DNA of 64,000 nt from Flaviaestuariibacter flavus (GTDB lineage Bacteria; Bacteroidota; Bacteroidia; Chitinophagales; Chitinophagaceae): assembly GCF_004337505.1 (NCBI RefSeq), contig NZ_SJZI01000052.1, forward strand, positions 62,001-126,000, read 5' to 3'. Of the stretch, positions 25,463-34,269 are shown piece by piece. The translations under genes were made by a program, and so were the position numbers. Every line of letters starts with the position of its first letter. Position 1 is the stretch's first letter. The notes under the pieces were generated by a model. It was not told where the DNA came from. It ran no database searches and saw nothing but the letters and a program-made list of their open reading frames with translations.

Positions 25463-27082
25463 TCACACCTGGAACACGCCGATCTTAAACTCCTTCTCGA
25501 TCGGCGCCTGCTGCGCGGCATAGAGCGATTCGGAAATTATGCGACGGGTGTCGGCCGGGTCGATGATGGCGTCTACCCAGAGGCGCGCGGCGGCGTAGTA
25601 GGGCGAAGTCTGCTGCTCGTAGCGGCCCTTGATGCGTTGCAGCAGTTCGGCTTCCGCTTCGGGCGTGATCACCTCGCCGCGGGCTTTGAGCCCGGCCACC
25701 TGGATCTGCAGCAGCGTTTTGGCTGCCTGCTCTCCGCCCATTACGGCGATCCGGGCGCCCGGCCACGCGTAGATAAAGCGCGGGTCGTAGGCTTTGCCGC
25801 ACATGGCATAGTTGCCGGCGCCATACGAGTTGCCCACCACGATGGTGATCTTGGGCACTACCGAATTGGCAACGGCATTCACCAGCTTCGCACCGTCTTT
25901 GATGATGCCGGCATGCTCGCTGCGGCTGCCCACCATGAAGCCCGTCACATCCTGTAGAAATACAAGGGGGATCCGCTTCTGGTTGCAGTTGAGGATAAAG
26001 CGCGCGGCCTTGTCGGCGCTGTCATTATAGATCACACCGCCCATCTGCATCTCGCCTTTTTTGTTCTTGACGATCTTTCGTTGGTTGGCTACGATGCCTA
26101 CTGCCCACCCGTCGATGCGGGCCGTGCCGCAAACGATGGTTTTGCCATAGTCTTTTTTGAATTCGTCGAACTCGGAGCTGTCTACGATCCGCTTGATCAG
26201 CTCCACCATGTCGTAAGGACGGCTGTTGTCGGGCGATACAAGGCTATAGAGGTCTTTTGCCGGCAGGGCAGGGGCTTCCGCTTTCACGCGGTCAAAGCCC
26301 GCGGATTTGGGAGCACCGATCTTGCCGATGATCTTCTTCACCTGGTCGAGGCATTCTTCCTCGGTTTTGAATTTATAATCGGCGATACCCGATATCTCGG
26401 TATGCGTCACCGCGCCGCCGAGGGTTTCGGTGTCGATGTCTTCGCCCACCGCCGCCTTTACGAGGTAGGGGCCGGCAAGAAAGATGGAACCCGCGCCTTC
26501 CACCATCAGGGTTTCGTCGCTCATGATTGGCAGGTAAGCACCGCCGGCAACACAGGCGCCCATCACGGCGGCGATCTGCACGATGCCAGCCGCGCTCATC
26601 TGCGCATTGTTATAAAAGATCCGTCCGAAGTGCTCCTTGTCGGGAAAGATCTCGTCCTGCATCGGGAGGTACACGCCGGCGCTGTCCACGAGGTAAACGA
26701 CCGGCAGGTGATTCTGCAATGCGATCTCCTGCAGGCGCAGGTTTTTCTTCCCGGTGATGGGGAACCAGGCACCTGCCTTCACCGTCTGGTCGTTGGCTAC
26801 GATCACGCACTGGCGGCCGCTCACATAACCGAGACCGGCCACGGTGCCACCCGCCGGGCAGCCACCGTGCTCCTCGTACATGCCATAACCGGCAAAGGCT
26901 CCGATTTCCACGAAGGGCGTTCCTTTATCCAGGAGGTAGGCGATCCGCTCGCGCGCAGTCAGCTTTCCTTTTTCCTTTTGTTTGGCAATGGCTTTCTTGC
27001 CGCCGCCTTCATGAATTTTTTCAAGAAGGGCGTTTGTTTTGTCGACAAGTTCGTGGAGGGGCGCAATCGTTTTTTGTTCCAT
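25463..27082 (-). CDS. Acyl-CoA carboxylase beta (carboxyltransferase) subunit
   Basis: 539-residue biotin-dependent carboxyltransferase, which transfers carboxyl from biotin to an acyl-CoA. Motifs include GGTVAGLGYVSGR, VYLVDSAGVYLP, MGACVAGGAYLPIMSDE, GSIFLAGPYLVKAAVGE and VVGNSYGAGNYAMCG. The local sequence (FPDKEHFGRIFYN, GAYLPIMSDE) is closer to methylcrotonyl-CoA carboxylase beta than to propionyl-CoA carboxylase, but substrate specificity cannot be fixed from this. No biotin-carboxylase/carrier alpha subunit is adjacent; the pyruvate carboxylase at 34270 has its own domains, so the partner must be encoded elsewhere. A TATCTTTG promoter element precedes it. Confidence 0.9.
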   Translation of the reverse strand: MEQKTIAPLHELVDKTNALLEKIHEGGGKKAIAKQKEKGKLTARERIAYLLDKGTPFVEIGAFAGYGMYEEHGGCPAGGTVAGLGYVSGRQCVIVANDQTVKAGAWFPITGKKNLRLQEIALQNHLPVVYLVDSAGVYLPMQDEIFPDKEHFGRIFYNNAQMSAAGIVQIAAVMGACVAGGAYLPIMSDETLMVEGAGSIFLAGPYLVKAAVGEDIDTETLGGAVTHTEISGIADYKFKTEEECLDQVKKIIGKIGAPKSAGFDRVKAEAPALPAKDLYSLVSPDNSRPYDMVELIKRIVDSSEFDEFKKDYGKTIVCGTARIDGWAVGIVANQRKIVKNKKGEMQMGGVIYNDSADKAARFILNCNQKRIPLVFLQDVTGFMVGSRSEHAGIIKDGAKLVNAVANSVVPKITIVVGNSYGAGNYAMCGKAYDPRFIYAWPGARIAVMGGEQAAKTLLQIQVAGLKARGEVITPEAEAELLQRIKGRYEQQTSPYYAAARLWVDAIIDPADTRRIISESLYAAQQAPIEKEFKIGVFQV

Positions 27083-27104
27083 AATTTGTAAAGGATGAGC
27101 CGGG

Positions 27105-27112
27105 CAAAGATA
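27105..27112 (-). promoter_or_regulatory. Bacteroidota -7 element before the carboxylase gene
   Basis: TATCTTTG followed by C on the minus strand is a perfect TAnnTTTG match, 22 bases before the ATG. No convincing -33 box. Confidence 0.5.
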
Positions 27113-27181
27113 GGGCTTGACGTTATCGGGCTCCGGGGGCTTTTAACAGTCGTGTTAACGGCATTTCCCTACTTTTAATCA

Positions 27182-27757
27182 ATGATTGGCCCTGACCTGC
27201 GTACGCCTCTTCCTACCCTTGTCAAAAACGCCACGGAAAAAAATCACCTCGATCTCGAGGCTGCCATCGCTCCTGTGTGGGAGCGCCTGCAGGAGCCCGG
27301 TGTTTATGCACGCCTCCTGCAATCCTTTCATGGCTTTTTTGCTCCGGTGGAAAAGAGCATCGATCGTAATTTCCCGGTGACGGCACTGCCCGACATCCCG
27401 CAACGCCGCAAGGCGAGTTGGATTCTGTCGGATCTCGCAGCACTCGGCGTGCCCGAAACACCGCCGGCCAGCACCTTTCTTCCCGATATCAACAACGCCG
27501 ACGCCGCCTGGGGCGCGCTTTATGTGCTCGAAGGTTCCACCCTCGGCGGCCGCCATATCTGCGGCATTATCCGCAAAGCCTTGCCCGATGCTCCGCTGCG
27601 GTTCTTCGAAGGCTATGGCGCCGAAACCGGCCCGCGCTGGGTTGCCTTCCGTGCGGCCCTCGAAGCCTGGGGCGAAAAAAACGACCCGGCTTCCGTTACC
27701 GAAGCCGCCAACCTCACCTTTCAAAATTTCCGCCTGTGGATCAAGCAAACCCTGTGA
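27182..27757 (+). CDS. bphO: Biliverdin-producing heme oxygenase
   Basis: 191-residue helical heme oxygenase that opens heme to biliverdin. The proximal heme ligand is predicted as His22 in ATEKNHLDLE. The distal helix contains the family motif LEGSTLGGRHI (about residues 117-127). The stop codon overlaps the GTG start of the phytochrome gene (GTGA), so the chromophore-making enzyme and its user are translationally coupled, as in many bacterial bphO-bphP pairs. A TACTTTTA sequence a few bases upstream could be a weak -7 element. Confidence 0.92.
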   Translation: MIGPDLRTPLPTLVKNATEKNHLDLEAAIAPVWERLQEPGVYARLLQSFHGFFAPVEKSIDRNFPVTALPDIPQRRKASWILSDLAALGVPETPPASTFLPDINNADAAWGALYVLEGSTLGGRHICGIIRKALPDAPLRFFEGYGAETGPRWVAFRAALEAWGEKNDPASVTEAANLTFQNFRLWIKQTL

Positions 27758-29271
27758 GCGCCAACGGGCGTGTGAACTACGACTCTGAATTTTGCGGGCG
27801 CGTGCCGCTCAACCAGACCAACCTCGTGCAGCCGCACGGCGTGTTGCTCGTACTGGACCGCGACAGCCTGAACGTGCTGCAATGCAGCGAGAATGCGGAG
27901 GACATCTTCGGCATCGCGGCTGCCGATTTGGCCGGGAAGCCGCTGGCCGACTTTTTTACCAAAGAACAGTTTGCGCGGCTGCGGGAGCGGCTTGTGGCCG
28001 GCGTGGAAGGGAAGTTCCCGCTACAGGCATCGGTCAACGGGCGCGACTTTCTTTTCGTGGTGGAAAGCAACGACGGGTTCCTGCTGCTCGAGGCCGAGCC
28101 GGTATCGGCCGAGCCCATCAGTTTTGTCGACGTATACGAGCAGCTGAAGTACGTGATGGCCGCCATCGAAGGCACCTCCACCGTAGAAGAAGCCGCCGGG
28201 CTCGTAGCCCGCGAGCTGAAGAACTTTTCCGGCTTCGACAAGGTGATGATTTACCGCTTCGACCGCGACTGGAACGGCGAGGTCATTGCCGAAGAACGGG
28301 AGGAGGGCATGGAAAGCTATATGAACCAGTTTTTCCCGGCCTCCGACATTCCGAAGCAGGCCCGCGAGCTTTACCGGAAGAACCCCTACCGCCTTATTCC
28401 CAATATCGATTATACGCCGGTAAAGCTTTACCCGGTACTTAACCCGGTGACGCACTCGTTCACCAACCTCTCTAACAGCAACCTCCGCAGCGTGGCCGGC
28501 GTTCACCTGGAGTACCTCCGTAATATGAACGTACAGGCTTCGATGTCGACCCGCATTCTCAAGGACGGACGGCTCTGGGGGCTGATCGCCTGCCACCACC
28601 GCACGCCGCGTTACCTCAGCTACCAGCACTGCTCCGTGTTTGAGCTGCTGTCGACCTTCATTACCTCCCGGATCGGGGCCATAGAAAATGCCGAGGTTGA
28701 AGCCGCCCGTGCCGAAGGGCTCCTGCAGCTCAGCCGCGTAGTGGATTCCGTTCTCGACGCCAACAGCTTGGCGGAAGGACTGGGCCGCCAGTCGGAACTG
28801 GTGCTGCAACTGCTGAGCGCCGACGGCTTTTCGCTGGTACACAATCGCAAGGTATACTCCTGGGGGCTGGCGCCGGATAGCACCGAGGTCCAGGATCTGG
28901 CCTACTGGCTGCAGACGCATTCTGTAGACAAGCTCCGCCAGGAGGCGTCGCTGGCACAGGTATTCGAGCCGGCGGCTGCATATGCGGCGACCGCGAGCGG
29001 GCTGCTGGCGCTGCCCCTGCAGCCTGAGCGAGGCAACTACCTGCTGGGCTTCCGGCGTGAAGCCATCCGGCGCATCAACTGGAGCGGAAATCCGAACGAA
29101 GCAGTTCAATTCGAGGCCGATGGCCGGCGCTATCATCCCCGGAATTCGTTCAAGGTCTGGCAGCAAAAGGTGGAGCACACGGCGCCGGAATGGAGTGAAA
29201 CCGAAGAATGGCTTGTCGACAACTTCCGCCAGTTTTTGGTGGAATTTCTGCTGCGGCAATTGCCCGGTTAA
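27754..29271 (+). CDS. Bacteriophytochrome photosensory core without kinase domain
   Basis: 505 residues from a GTG at 27754 that overlaps the bphO stop. Domain order is PAS (about 10-115), GAF (about 130-290), PHY (about 310-505). The biliverdin-attaching Cys14 lies exactly 12 residues before QPHG, as in known bacteriophytochromes. GAF chromophore-pocket motifs are intact: PASDIP (Asp198), VHLEYLRNM (His251) and IACHH (His281). The PHY tongue motif PRNSF is at about 462-466. The protein ends right after the PHY domain (LLRQLPG), so there is no histidine kinase or other output domain. The next gene, 30 bp downstream, encodes a large CheB/CheR/PAS/kinase protein that could be the partner. Red/far-red light sensing is well supported; the signalling route is inferred. 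Confidence 0.9.
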   Translation: MSANGRVNYDSEFCGRVPLNQTNLVQPHGVLLVLDRDSLNVLQCSENAEDIFGIAAADLAGKPLADFFTKEQFARLRERLVAGVEGKFPLQASVNGRDFLFVVESNDGFLLLEAEPVSAEPISFVDVYEQLKYVMAAIEGTSTVEEAAGLVARELKNFSGFDKVMIYRFDRDWNGEVIAEEREEGMESYMNQFFPASDIPKQARELYRKNPYRLIPNIDYTPVKLYPVLNPVTHSFTNLSNSNLRSVAGVHLEYLRNMNVQASMSTRILKDGRLWGLIACHHRTPRYLSYQHCSVFELLSTFITSRIGAIENAEVEAARAEGLLQLSRVVDSVLDANSLAEGLGRQSELVLQLLSADGFSLVHNRKVYSWGLAPDSTEVQDLAYWLQTHSVDKLRQEASLAQVFEPAAAYAATASGLLALPLQPERGNYLLGFRREAIRRINWSGNPNEAVQFEADGRRYHPRNSFKVWQQKVEHTAPEWSETEEWLVDNFRQFLVEFLLRQLPG

Positions 29272-29301
29272 ACAAAAAAGGTATTTTAGTGCACCCTTAC
29301 C

Positions 29302-32300
29302 ATGGAGCGTGAAAGAACCATACCCTTAACGGAAGCGGAAGAGCAATTTGTAGTGGCGATCGGCGCATCCGCGGGTGGCCTCGAAGCAATTCATGAATTC
29401 TTCGACCACATGCCGCCCGACAGCAACTGTTCTTTCGTCATTATCCAGCATCTTTCGCCCGATTATAAAAGCCTGCTCGTTGAGCTCGTTTCCAAGCACA
29501 CCAAGATGCGGGTGCTTGAAGCCCAGCACAACGGCGTGCTGGAGCCGAACTGCGTTTACGTCATCCCGAACAACAAAATCCTGCAACTGCGGGGCATGCG
29601 CCTGCAGCTGACCGAAAAGCATTTCGATAATTCGATCAATACCGCCATCGATATCTTCCTGAAGTCGCTGGCCGAAGACCGCGGCGCCCGTGCAATTGCG
29701 GTCATTCTTTCCGGCACCGGCACCGACGGCACGCGCGGCATCGAGGCAATCCAGCAGGCCGGCGGTATGATCATCGTGCAGGAGCCCGGCAGCGCCAAGT
29801 TCGACGGCATGCCCAACAGTGCCATCGCCGCCGGCTATGCCGATTTCGTGCTGAGCCCGGCACAGATGCCCGACGAGATCGTGTCGTATTCGAAGGAAAA
29901 GACGGACCGCCGCCAATACGCCGACCGGCCCGACGAGAACAGCCTTCCCGAAGTGCTGCGCCTCATTGAGAAAAGCTGCGGCTACGATTTTCACAATTAC
30001 AAGTCGCCCACCATCATCCGCCGCATCATCCGCCGGATGAATCACCTGGGTAAAAAGAAATTCGCCGACTACCTGGAACAGCTTCGCGGCGATTCCGAAG
30101 AATGTAAATCACTCGGTAAGGAATTCCTGATCGGTGTTACCAAGTTCTTCCGCGACCGCGCTGCCTTCGAGATCTTTGCCAACGAGGTACTGCCGGAAAT
30201 GATCCGGTCGAAGATCGACGGCGACGTGCTGAAGGTGTGGGTGACGGCCTGCAGCACCGGCCAGGAAGCCTACTCGCTCGCGATCCTCATCAGCGAGCAC
30301 CTGCGCCGCATCGAAAAGAGCATCGAGGTGAAGATCTTTGCCACCGACATCGATATCGATGCAATCGAGTTCGCGTCGCGCGGCTCTTACCCGGCCTCAC
30401 TGCTGGCCGACGTGGAAGACGAAATCGTTGCCCGTTACTTTCAAAAGCAGGGAAGCCATTACATCGTTTCATCGGCGCTGCGCAAGCAGATCGTTTTCGC
30501 CCGCCACAACATATTGAAGGATCCGCCCTTCATCAAGAATGACCTGGTCACCTGCCGCAATATGCTGATCTATATGAACAGCATCCTGCAGCGCCGGGTG
30601 TTCTCCACCCTCCAGTATGCCCTCAACAACGGCGGTGTTCTTTTCCTCGGCCCGAGCGAGATCCCGTCTTCCATCAGCAGCACGCTGCAGGAGATCAACG
30701 GGAAGTGGCGCATCTACCGGAAGATCGGCAACGAAAAACACCAGCAGCACGTGTATGAGCCCGCGCAGTCCATCCGCGCCAGCCGCACCGGGCAGGTGGT
30801 GAAGGAAAATACGACGGCCCGCGAGCTGGCCGAGGATTTCCGAAACGTGCTCACCGACGAGTACCGGTATGCGGCGATTTATGTTGACCGCAATTACGAG
30901 ATCAAGGAAGCGCTGGGCGATTTTCGCCACTACCTGTCGCTCCCGCAAAAGATCGTCAACCTCAACCTGCTGAAAATGGTGGGTCAGGACCTTGCCGTTG
31001 CACTCAATTCGGGTCTTCGGAAGGCGCTTAAGGAGAACGTGAAGGTAGCCCTCCAGGTGCGTCCGCGCGCCGGTAGCGAGGAGCGGCCGGTACAACTGAT
31101 CATCAAGCCGCCGAAGCAGCCGGACGGCCTCATCCTGGTGGTGCTGGGCGAAGGGCATGAGCAGGTGCAGTTCCGCGGACAGACCGAACTGACAGCGCAG
31201 CCCGATTCCGACACGGCGGCTTATATCGCCGAGATCGAAGAGGAGCTGAAAGAAACCCGTGTCAACCTCCAGATGGCGGTGGAAAGCCTTGAAACGACCA
31301 ACGAGGAGCTGCAGTCTTCCAATGAGGAACTGCTTTCCGCGAACGAAGAGCTCCAGTCTTCCAATGAAGAACTGCAGTCGCTCAACGAAGAGCTCCATAC
31401 ATTGAATACAGAGCACCAGCTGCGCATCAAGGAACTGCTCGAACTCAACGATGACCTCAATAACTATTTCCGCAGCACCGATATCGGCCAGGTGTTCGTT
31501 GACCGCAATGGCCGCATCCGCAAGTTCAACCCGGCGGCGGTGCAGCTGATCAACCTGATCGAATCGGATATCGGCCGTCCCATTGACCACATTTCCACCA
31601 ACGTGCGCGATGAGAACCTGATGGAAGACGTCCGCCGCGTGCTTACCCAGCAGGTGCAGATCGAAAAAGAAGTGTCCACATTTGCCGGGCGTTCGGTGCT
31701 GATGCGGATCCTGCCGTATATCCGCCTGGACCATGTTGTAGATGGTGTGGTGATCACGTTCTTTGACATAACGACCACGCGCGAGCTCAATCATATCATC
31801 AAAGGCGTGTTTAATGCCTCGCTGAGCGCCGTCTTTGCACTGCGTTCGGTGCGCGACCTCGAAGACCGCATCGTCGACTTTACCGTCAACGCGGCCAACC
31901 ACGCCGCCGACGAGTTGCTCGGTCTTCGCAACTTCGAATACGTAAATGAGTCGCTGCGCGCGCACTTCCCTAAAGTAATGAACGTCGGCCTTTTCGACCA
32001 GATGATCGTTGTGGTGGAAGAGGAAAAGCAGCTGCACAAGGAGCTGATGCTGACCGACAACAACGTGGAAACCTGGTACGAGGTGGTCGGCATCAAGATG
32101 CTCGACGGCCTTGTGCTGACGCTGACCGATATAACCGAGAAGAAGCTGGCCGAGGAAAAGCTGCGCCGCAGCTACCAGGAGCTGATGCGGACAAAGGAAA
32201 ACCTCAAGACGCTCAATGCCAGCCTGGAAGAAAAAGTGCTCCAGCGTACGGCTGAATTGTCGGCTTCCGAAGAGCGCTTCCGCCTCATTGCGGCCAACAC

Positions 32301-33849
32301 CAACGATATGGTGTGGGACTGGAACCTTGCCCTCAACGAAATGTGGTGGAGCGAGTCTTTCCTGCGCCTCGTAGGCCTGCCGGAAGATGCGCCGGTGCTT
32401 ACCCCCAAAGAGTGGCTGGCCCACGTGCATCCCGACGACCGGGCCCGCGTGGAATCGAGCATTCACCAGGCGGTTAATGGGGGGGAATCCTGGACCGCAC
32501 GTTTCCGGCTTTGCAAGGCTGATGGCAGCGAAGCCATCATCTCCGGAAAGGGTGTGCTGGTGGTGGATGAATACGGCGTGCCGTACCGGATGGTAGGCGC
32601 ACTGGTAGATATATCGTATGCCGAGCGGACGGAAGGCCTGTTGCAGGAGCAGAACCAGGAGCTGCAGCGTCTTTACGATGAGTTCCGCTTTGTGACCGAC
32701 TTCATGCCGCAGATGGTATGGTCGTCGCGCGCGGATGGCTTCCATGATTTCTTCAACAAGCAGATGTACGATTATACCGGCCTTGGCTACGACCAGCTCA
32801 AGGGCGAGGACGGCTGGGGCTCCGTGGTGCACCCCGAAGACCAGGCGCGTGCGCGCCAGGCCTGGCTGCAATCGCTGGCTACCGGCAGCGTGTACGAGGT
32901 GGAATACCGCTTCCGCCGCCACGATGGTGTTTACCGTTGGTTCCTTGGCCGCGCGCTGCCCCTGCGCAACGAGCGCGACGAAGTGGTGAAGTGGTTCGGT
33001 ACCTGCACCGACATTCACGATGCCAAACTGCAGGCCGACGTGCTGGAGCAGAAAGTGCGCGAGCGTACCGCGGAGCTAACCCGCTCCAACAGCGAGCTCG
33101 AAGCCTCCAACTCCGAGCTGCTCCAGTTTGCTTCGGTGGCTTCCCACGACCTTAAGGAGCCCCTGCGCAAGATCCACATCTTCTCGAATATCATCCGCGA
33201 CCGCTACCTCGACATGGCGCAGGATGGCGCGCGCGACTATATCGACCGCATCATCAACTCCTCGGCCCGGATGACCAAGCTGATCAACGACCTGCTGGCT
33301 TATTCGCGGCTTTCGGTAAATCACTTCTTCGAGCACGTGGACCTCAACGCGGTGCTGCAGGAGGTGCTGAGCGACCTGGAGCTCTTCATCGAGGAGCGCC
33401 ATGCGCGGGTGGAGGCCGACCAGCTGCCCGAACTCGAAGCTGTGCCCGGGCAGTTGCGCCAGGTGCTGCAGAATATCATCTCCAACGCACTCAAGTTTAC
33501 GCGCCCCGGCGTGGCCCCGCTTATACAGATTCGCTGCACCTACCAGGACCGACTGGCACTGGATGCGCCGGCAGTGTCCGAAGGGCCGTATTGCCGTATC
33601 TCCATCACCGACAATGGTATCGGTTTTGACGACCAGTACGCCGCCAAGATCTTCACCATCTTCCAGCGCCTGCATTCGCGCGAGAAATACGACGGCACCG
33701 GCATCGGCCTGGCCATCACCAAGAAGATCCTCGACCGCCACAACGGTCTCGTGACGGCCCACAGCAAGGAAAACGAAGGGAGCACCTTCATCCTCATCCT
33801 GCCGCTGAAGCAGGAGCGCCGCGAGCAAACCGGCGGGGGAGATGGGTGA
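29302..33849 (+). CDS. CheB-CheR-PAS-histidine kinase fusion protein
   Basis: 1515-residue cytoplasmic sensor. Residues about 15-195 are a CheB methylesterase domain with the triad Ser23 (GASAGG), His50 (QHLSPD) and Asp142 (GTGTDG). Residues about 210-480 are a CheR methyltransferase (SAM motif TACSTGQEAYS, then ATDID and NLVTCRNMLIYM). A heptad coiled coil follows (about 650-710, repeats of SSNEEL), then three or four PAS domains (to about 1260). The kinase has its phospho-acceptor His1282 in ASHDLKEPLRK and the ATP-binding motifs NALKFT, DNGIGFD and GTGIGLA. There is no receiver domain and no transmembrane segment. No chemoreceptor or flagellar genes are near, so the methylation domains probably act on another sensor or are regulatory. 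It lies 30 bp after the phytochrome gene and likely in its operon. Confidence 0.92.
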   Translation: MERERTIPLTEAEEQFVVAIGASAGGLEAIHEFFDHMPPDSNCSFVIIQHLSPDYKSLLVELVSKHTKMRVLEAQHNGVLEPNCVYVIPNNKILQLRGMRLQLTEKHFDNSINTAIDIFLKSLAEDRGARAIAVILSGTGTDGTRGIEAIQQAGGMIIVQEPGSAKFDGMPNSAIAAGYADFVLSPAQMPDEIVSYSKEKTDRRQYADRPDENSLPEVLRLIEKSCGYDFHNYKSPTIIRRIIRRMNHLGKKKFADYLEQLRGDSEECKSLGKEFLIGVTKFFRDRAAFEIFANEVLPEMIRSKIDGDVLKVWVTACSTGQEAYSLAILISEHLRRIEKSIEVKIFATDIDIDAIEFASRGSYPASLLADVEDEIVARYFQKQGSHYIVSSALRKQIVFARHNILKDPPFIKNDLVTCRNMLIYMNSILQRRVFSTLQYALNNGGVLFLGPSEIPSSISSTLQEINGKWRIYRKIGNEKHQQHVYEPAQSIRASRTGQVVKENTTARELAEDFRNVLTDEYRYAAIYVDRNYEIKEALGDFRHYLSLPQKIVNLNLLKMVGQDLAVALNSGLRKALKENVKVALQVRPRAGSEERPVQLIIKPPKQPDGLILVVLGEGHEQVQFRGQTELTAQPDSDTAAYIAEIEEELKETRVNLQMAVESLETTNEELQSSNEELLSANEELQSSNEELQSLNEELHTLNTEHQLRIKELLELNDDLNNYFRSTDIGQVFVDRNGRIRKFNPAAVQLINLIESDIGRPIDHISTNVRDENLMEDVRRVLTQQVQIEKEVSTFAGRSVLMRILPYIRLDHVVDGVVITFFDITTTRELNHIIKGVFNASLSAVFALRSVRDLEDRIVDFTVNAANHAADELLGLRNFEYVNESLRAHFPKVMNVGLFDQMIVVVEEEKQLHKELMLTDNNVETWYEVVGIKMLDGLVLTLTDITEKKLAEEKLRRSYQELMRTKENLKTLNASLEEKVLQRTAELSASEERFRLIAANTNDMVWDWNLALNEMWWSESFLRLVGLPEDAPVLTPKEWLAHVHPDDRARVESSIHQAVNGGESWTARFRLCKADGSEAIISGKGVLVVDEYGVPYRMVGALVDISYAERTEGLLQEQNQELQRLYDEFRFVTDFMPQMVWSSRADGFHDFFNKQMYDYTGLGYDQLKGEDGWGSVVHPEDQARARQAWLQSLATGSVYEVEYRFRRHDGVYRWFLGRALPLRNERDEVVKWFGTCTDIHDAKLQADVLEQKVRERTAELTRSNSELEASNSELLQFASVASHDLKEPLRKIHIFSNIIRDRYLDMAQDGARDYIDRIINSSARMTKLINDLLAYSRLSVNHFFEHVDLNAVLQEVLSDLELFIEERHARVEADQLPELEAVPGQLRQVLQNIISNALKFTRPGVAPLIQIRCTYQDRLALDAPAVSEGPYCRISITDNGIGFDDQYAAKIFTIFQRLHSREKYDGTGIGLAITKKILDRHNGLVTAHSKENEGSTFILILPLKQERREQTGGGDG

Positions 33850-33921
33850 TCGGGAATCGTGAATCGTCAATCGGGAATCCGCAGTAAAAGCCAAAGGCGT
33901 CGCGATAGCGACGCCTTTGGC

Positions 33922-34056
33922 GTCATTGCGAGCGAAGCGAAGCAAACTCCTCATTTACGCAGGGTGTTCGAAACCAATGCATTTGCGAAGTGAAGCTCTT
34001 ACTGCCCACGGCCATTCTCAAGGTCTGGGAGGTTGCTTCGCTTCGCTCGCAATGAC
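33922..34056. repeat. Inverted-repeat element, GTCATTGCGAGC family, copy B
   Basis: 135-bp second copy of the element at 5238-5370, with the same terminal arms (GTCATTGCGAGCGAAGCGAA / GCTTCGCTCGCAATGAC) and shared interior blocks. It is nested in the 33850-34269 gap. It is flanked by a GCCAAAGGCGTCGC/GCGACGCCTTTGGC hairpin (about 33891-33922) and, further out, by inverted CGGGAATCGTGAATCG / CGATTCCCGATTGCCG tracts at 33848-33887 and 34097-34126. The remaining bases before pyc hold no gene that I can support. Confidence 0.8.
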
Positions 34057-34269
34057 AGCTTCGCTGTCTGCTTCGCCTGACAACACAGGCGCGCCAGCCA
34101 TTCCCGATTCCCGATTGCCGATTCCCGCCCCCGACCCGTGGCCCAGATTTTATAGCTATTCCGTTACGATTGCTTGCCCACGGAGAAACCTTTATGTACC
34201 TCGTACAAGAAGGCCGGAAGGCATTGACGGATTCGGCACTTTTGTGCAACACCCGACACCACACACTTC

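Noticed and set aside
27418-27753. Phytochrome start inside bphO
   Set aside because: The frame stays open upstream, but the encoded residues are Arg/Pro-rich shadow of bphO, and the GTG at 27754 fits the family start.
30469-33018. Long minus-strand open frame (849 codons)
   Set aside because: Antisense to the CheB/CheR/kinase gene; composition is typical of a reverse shadow and no family motif is present.
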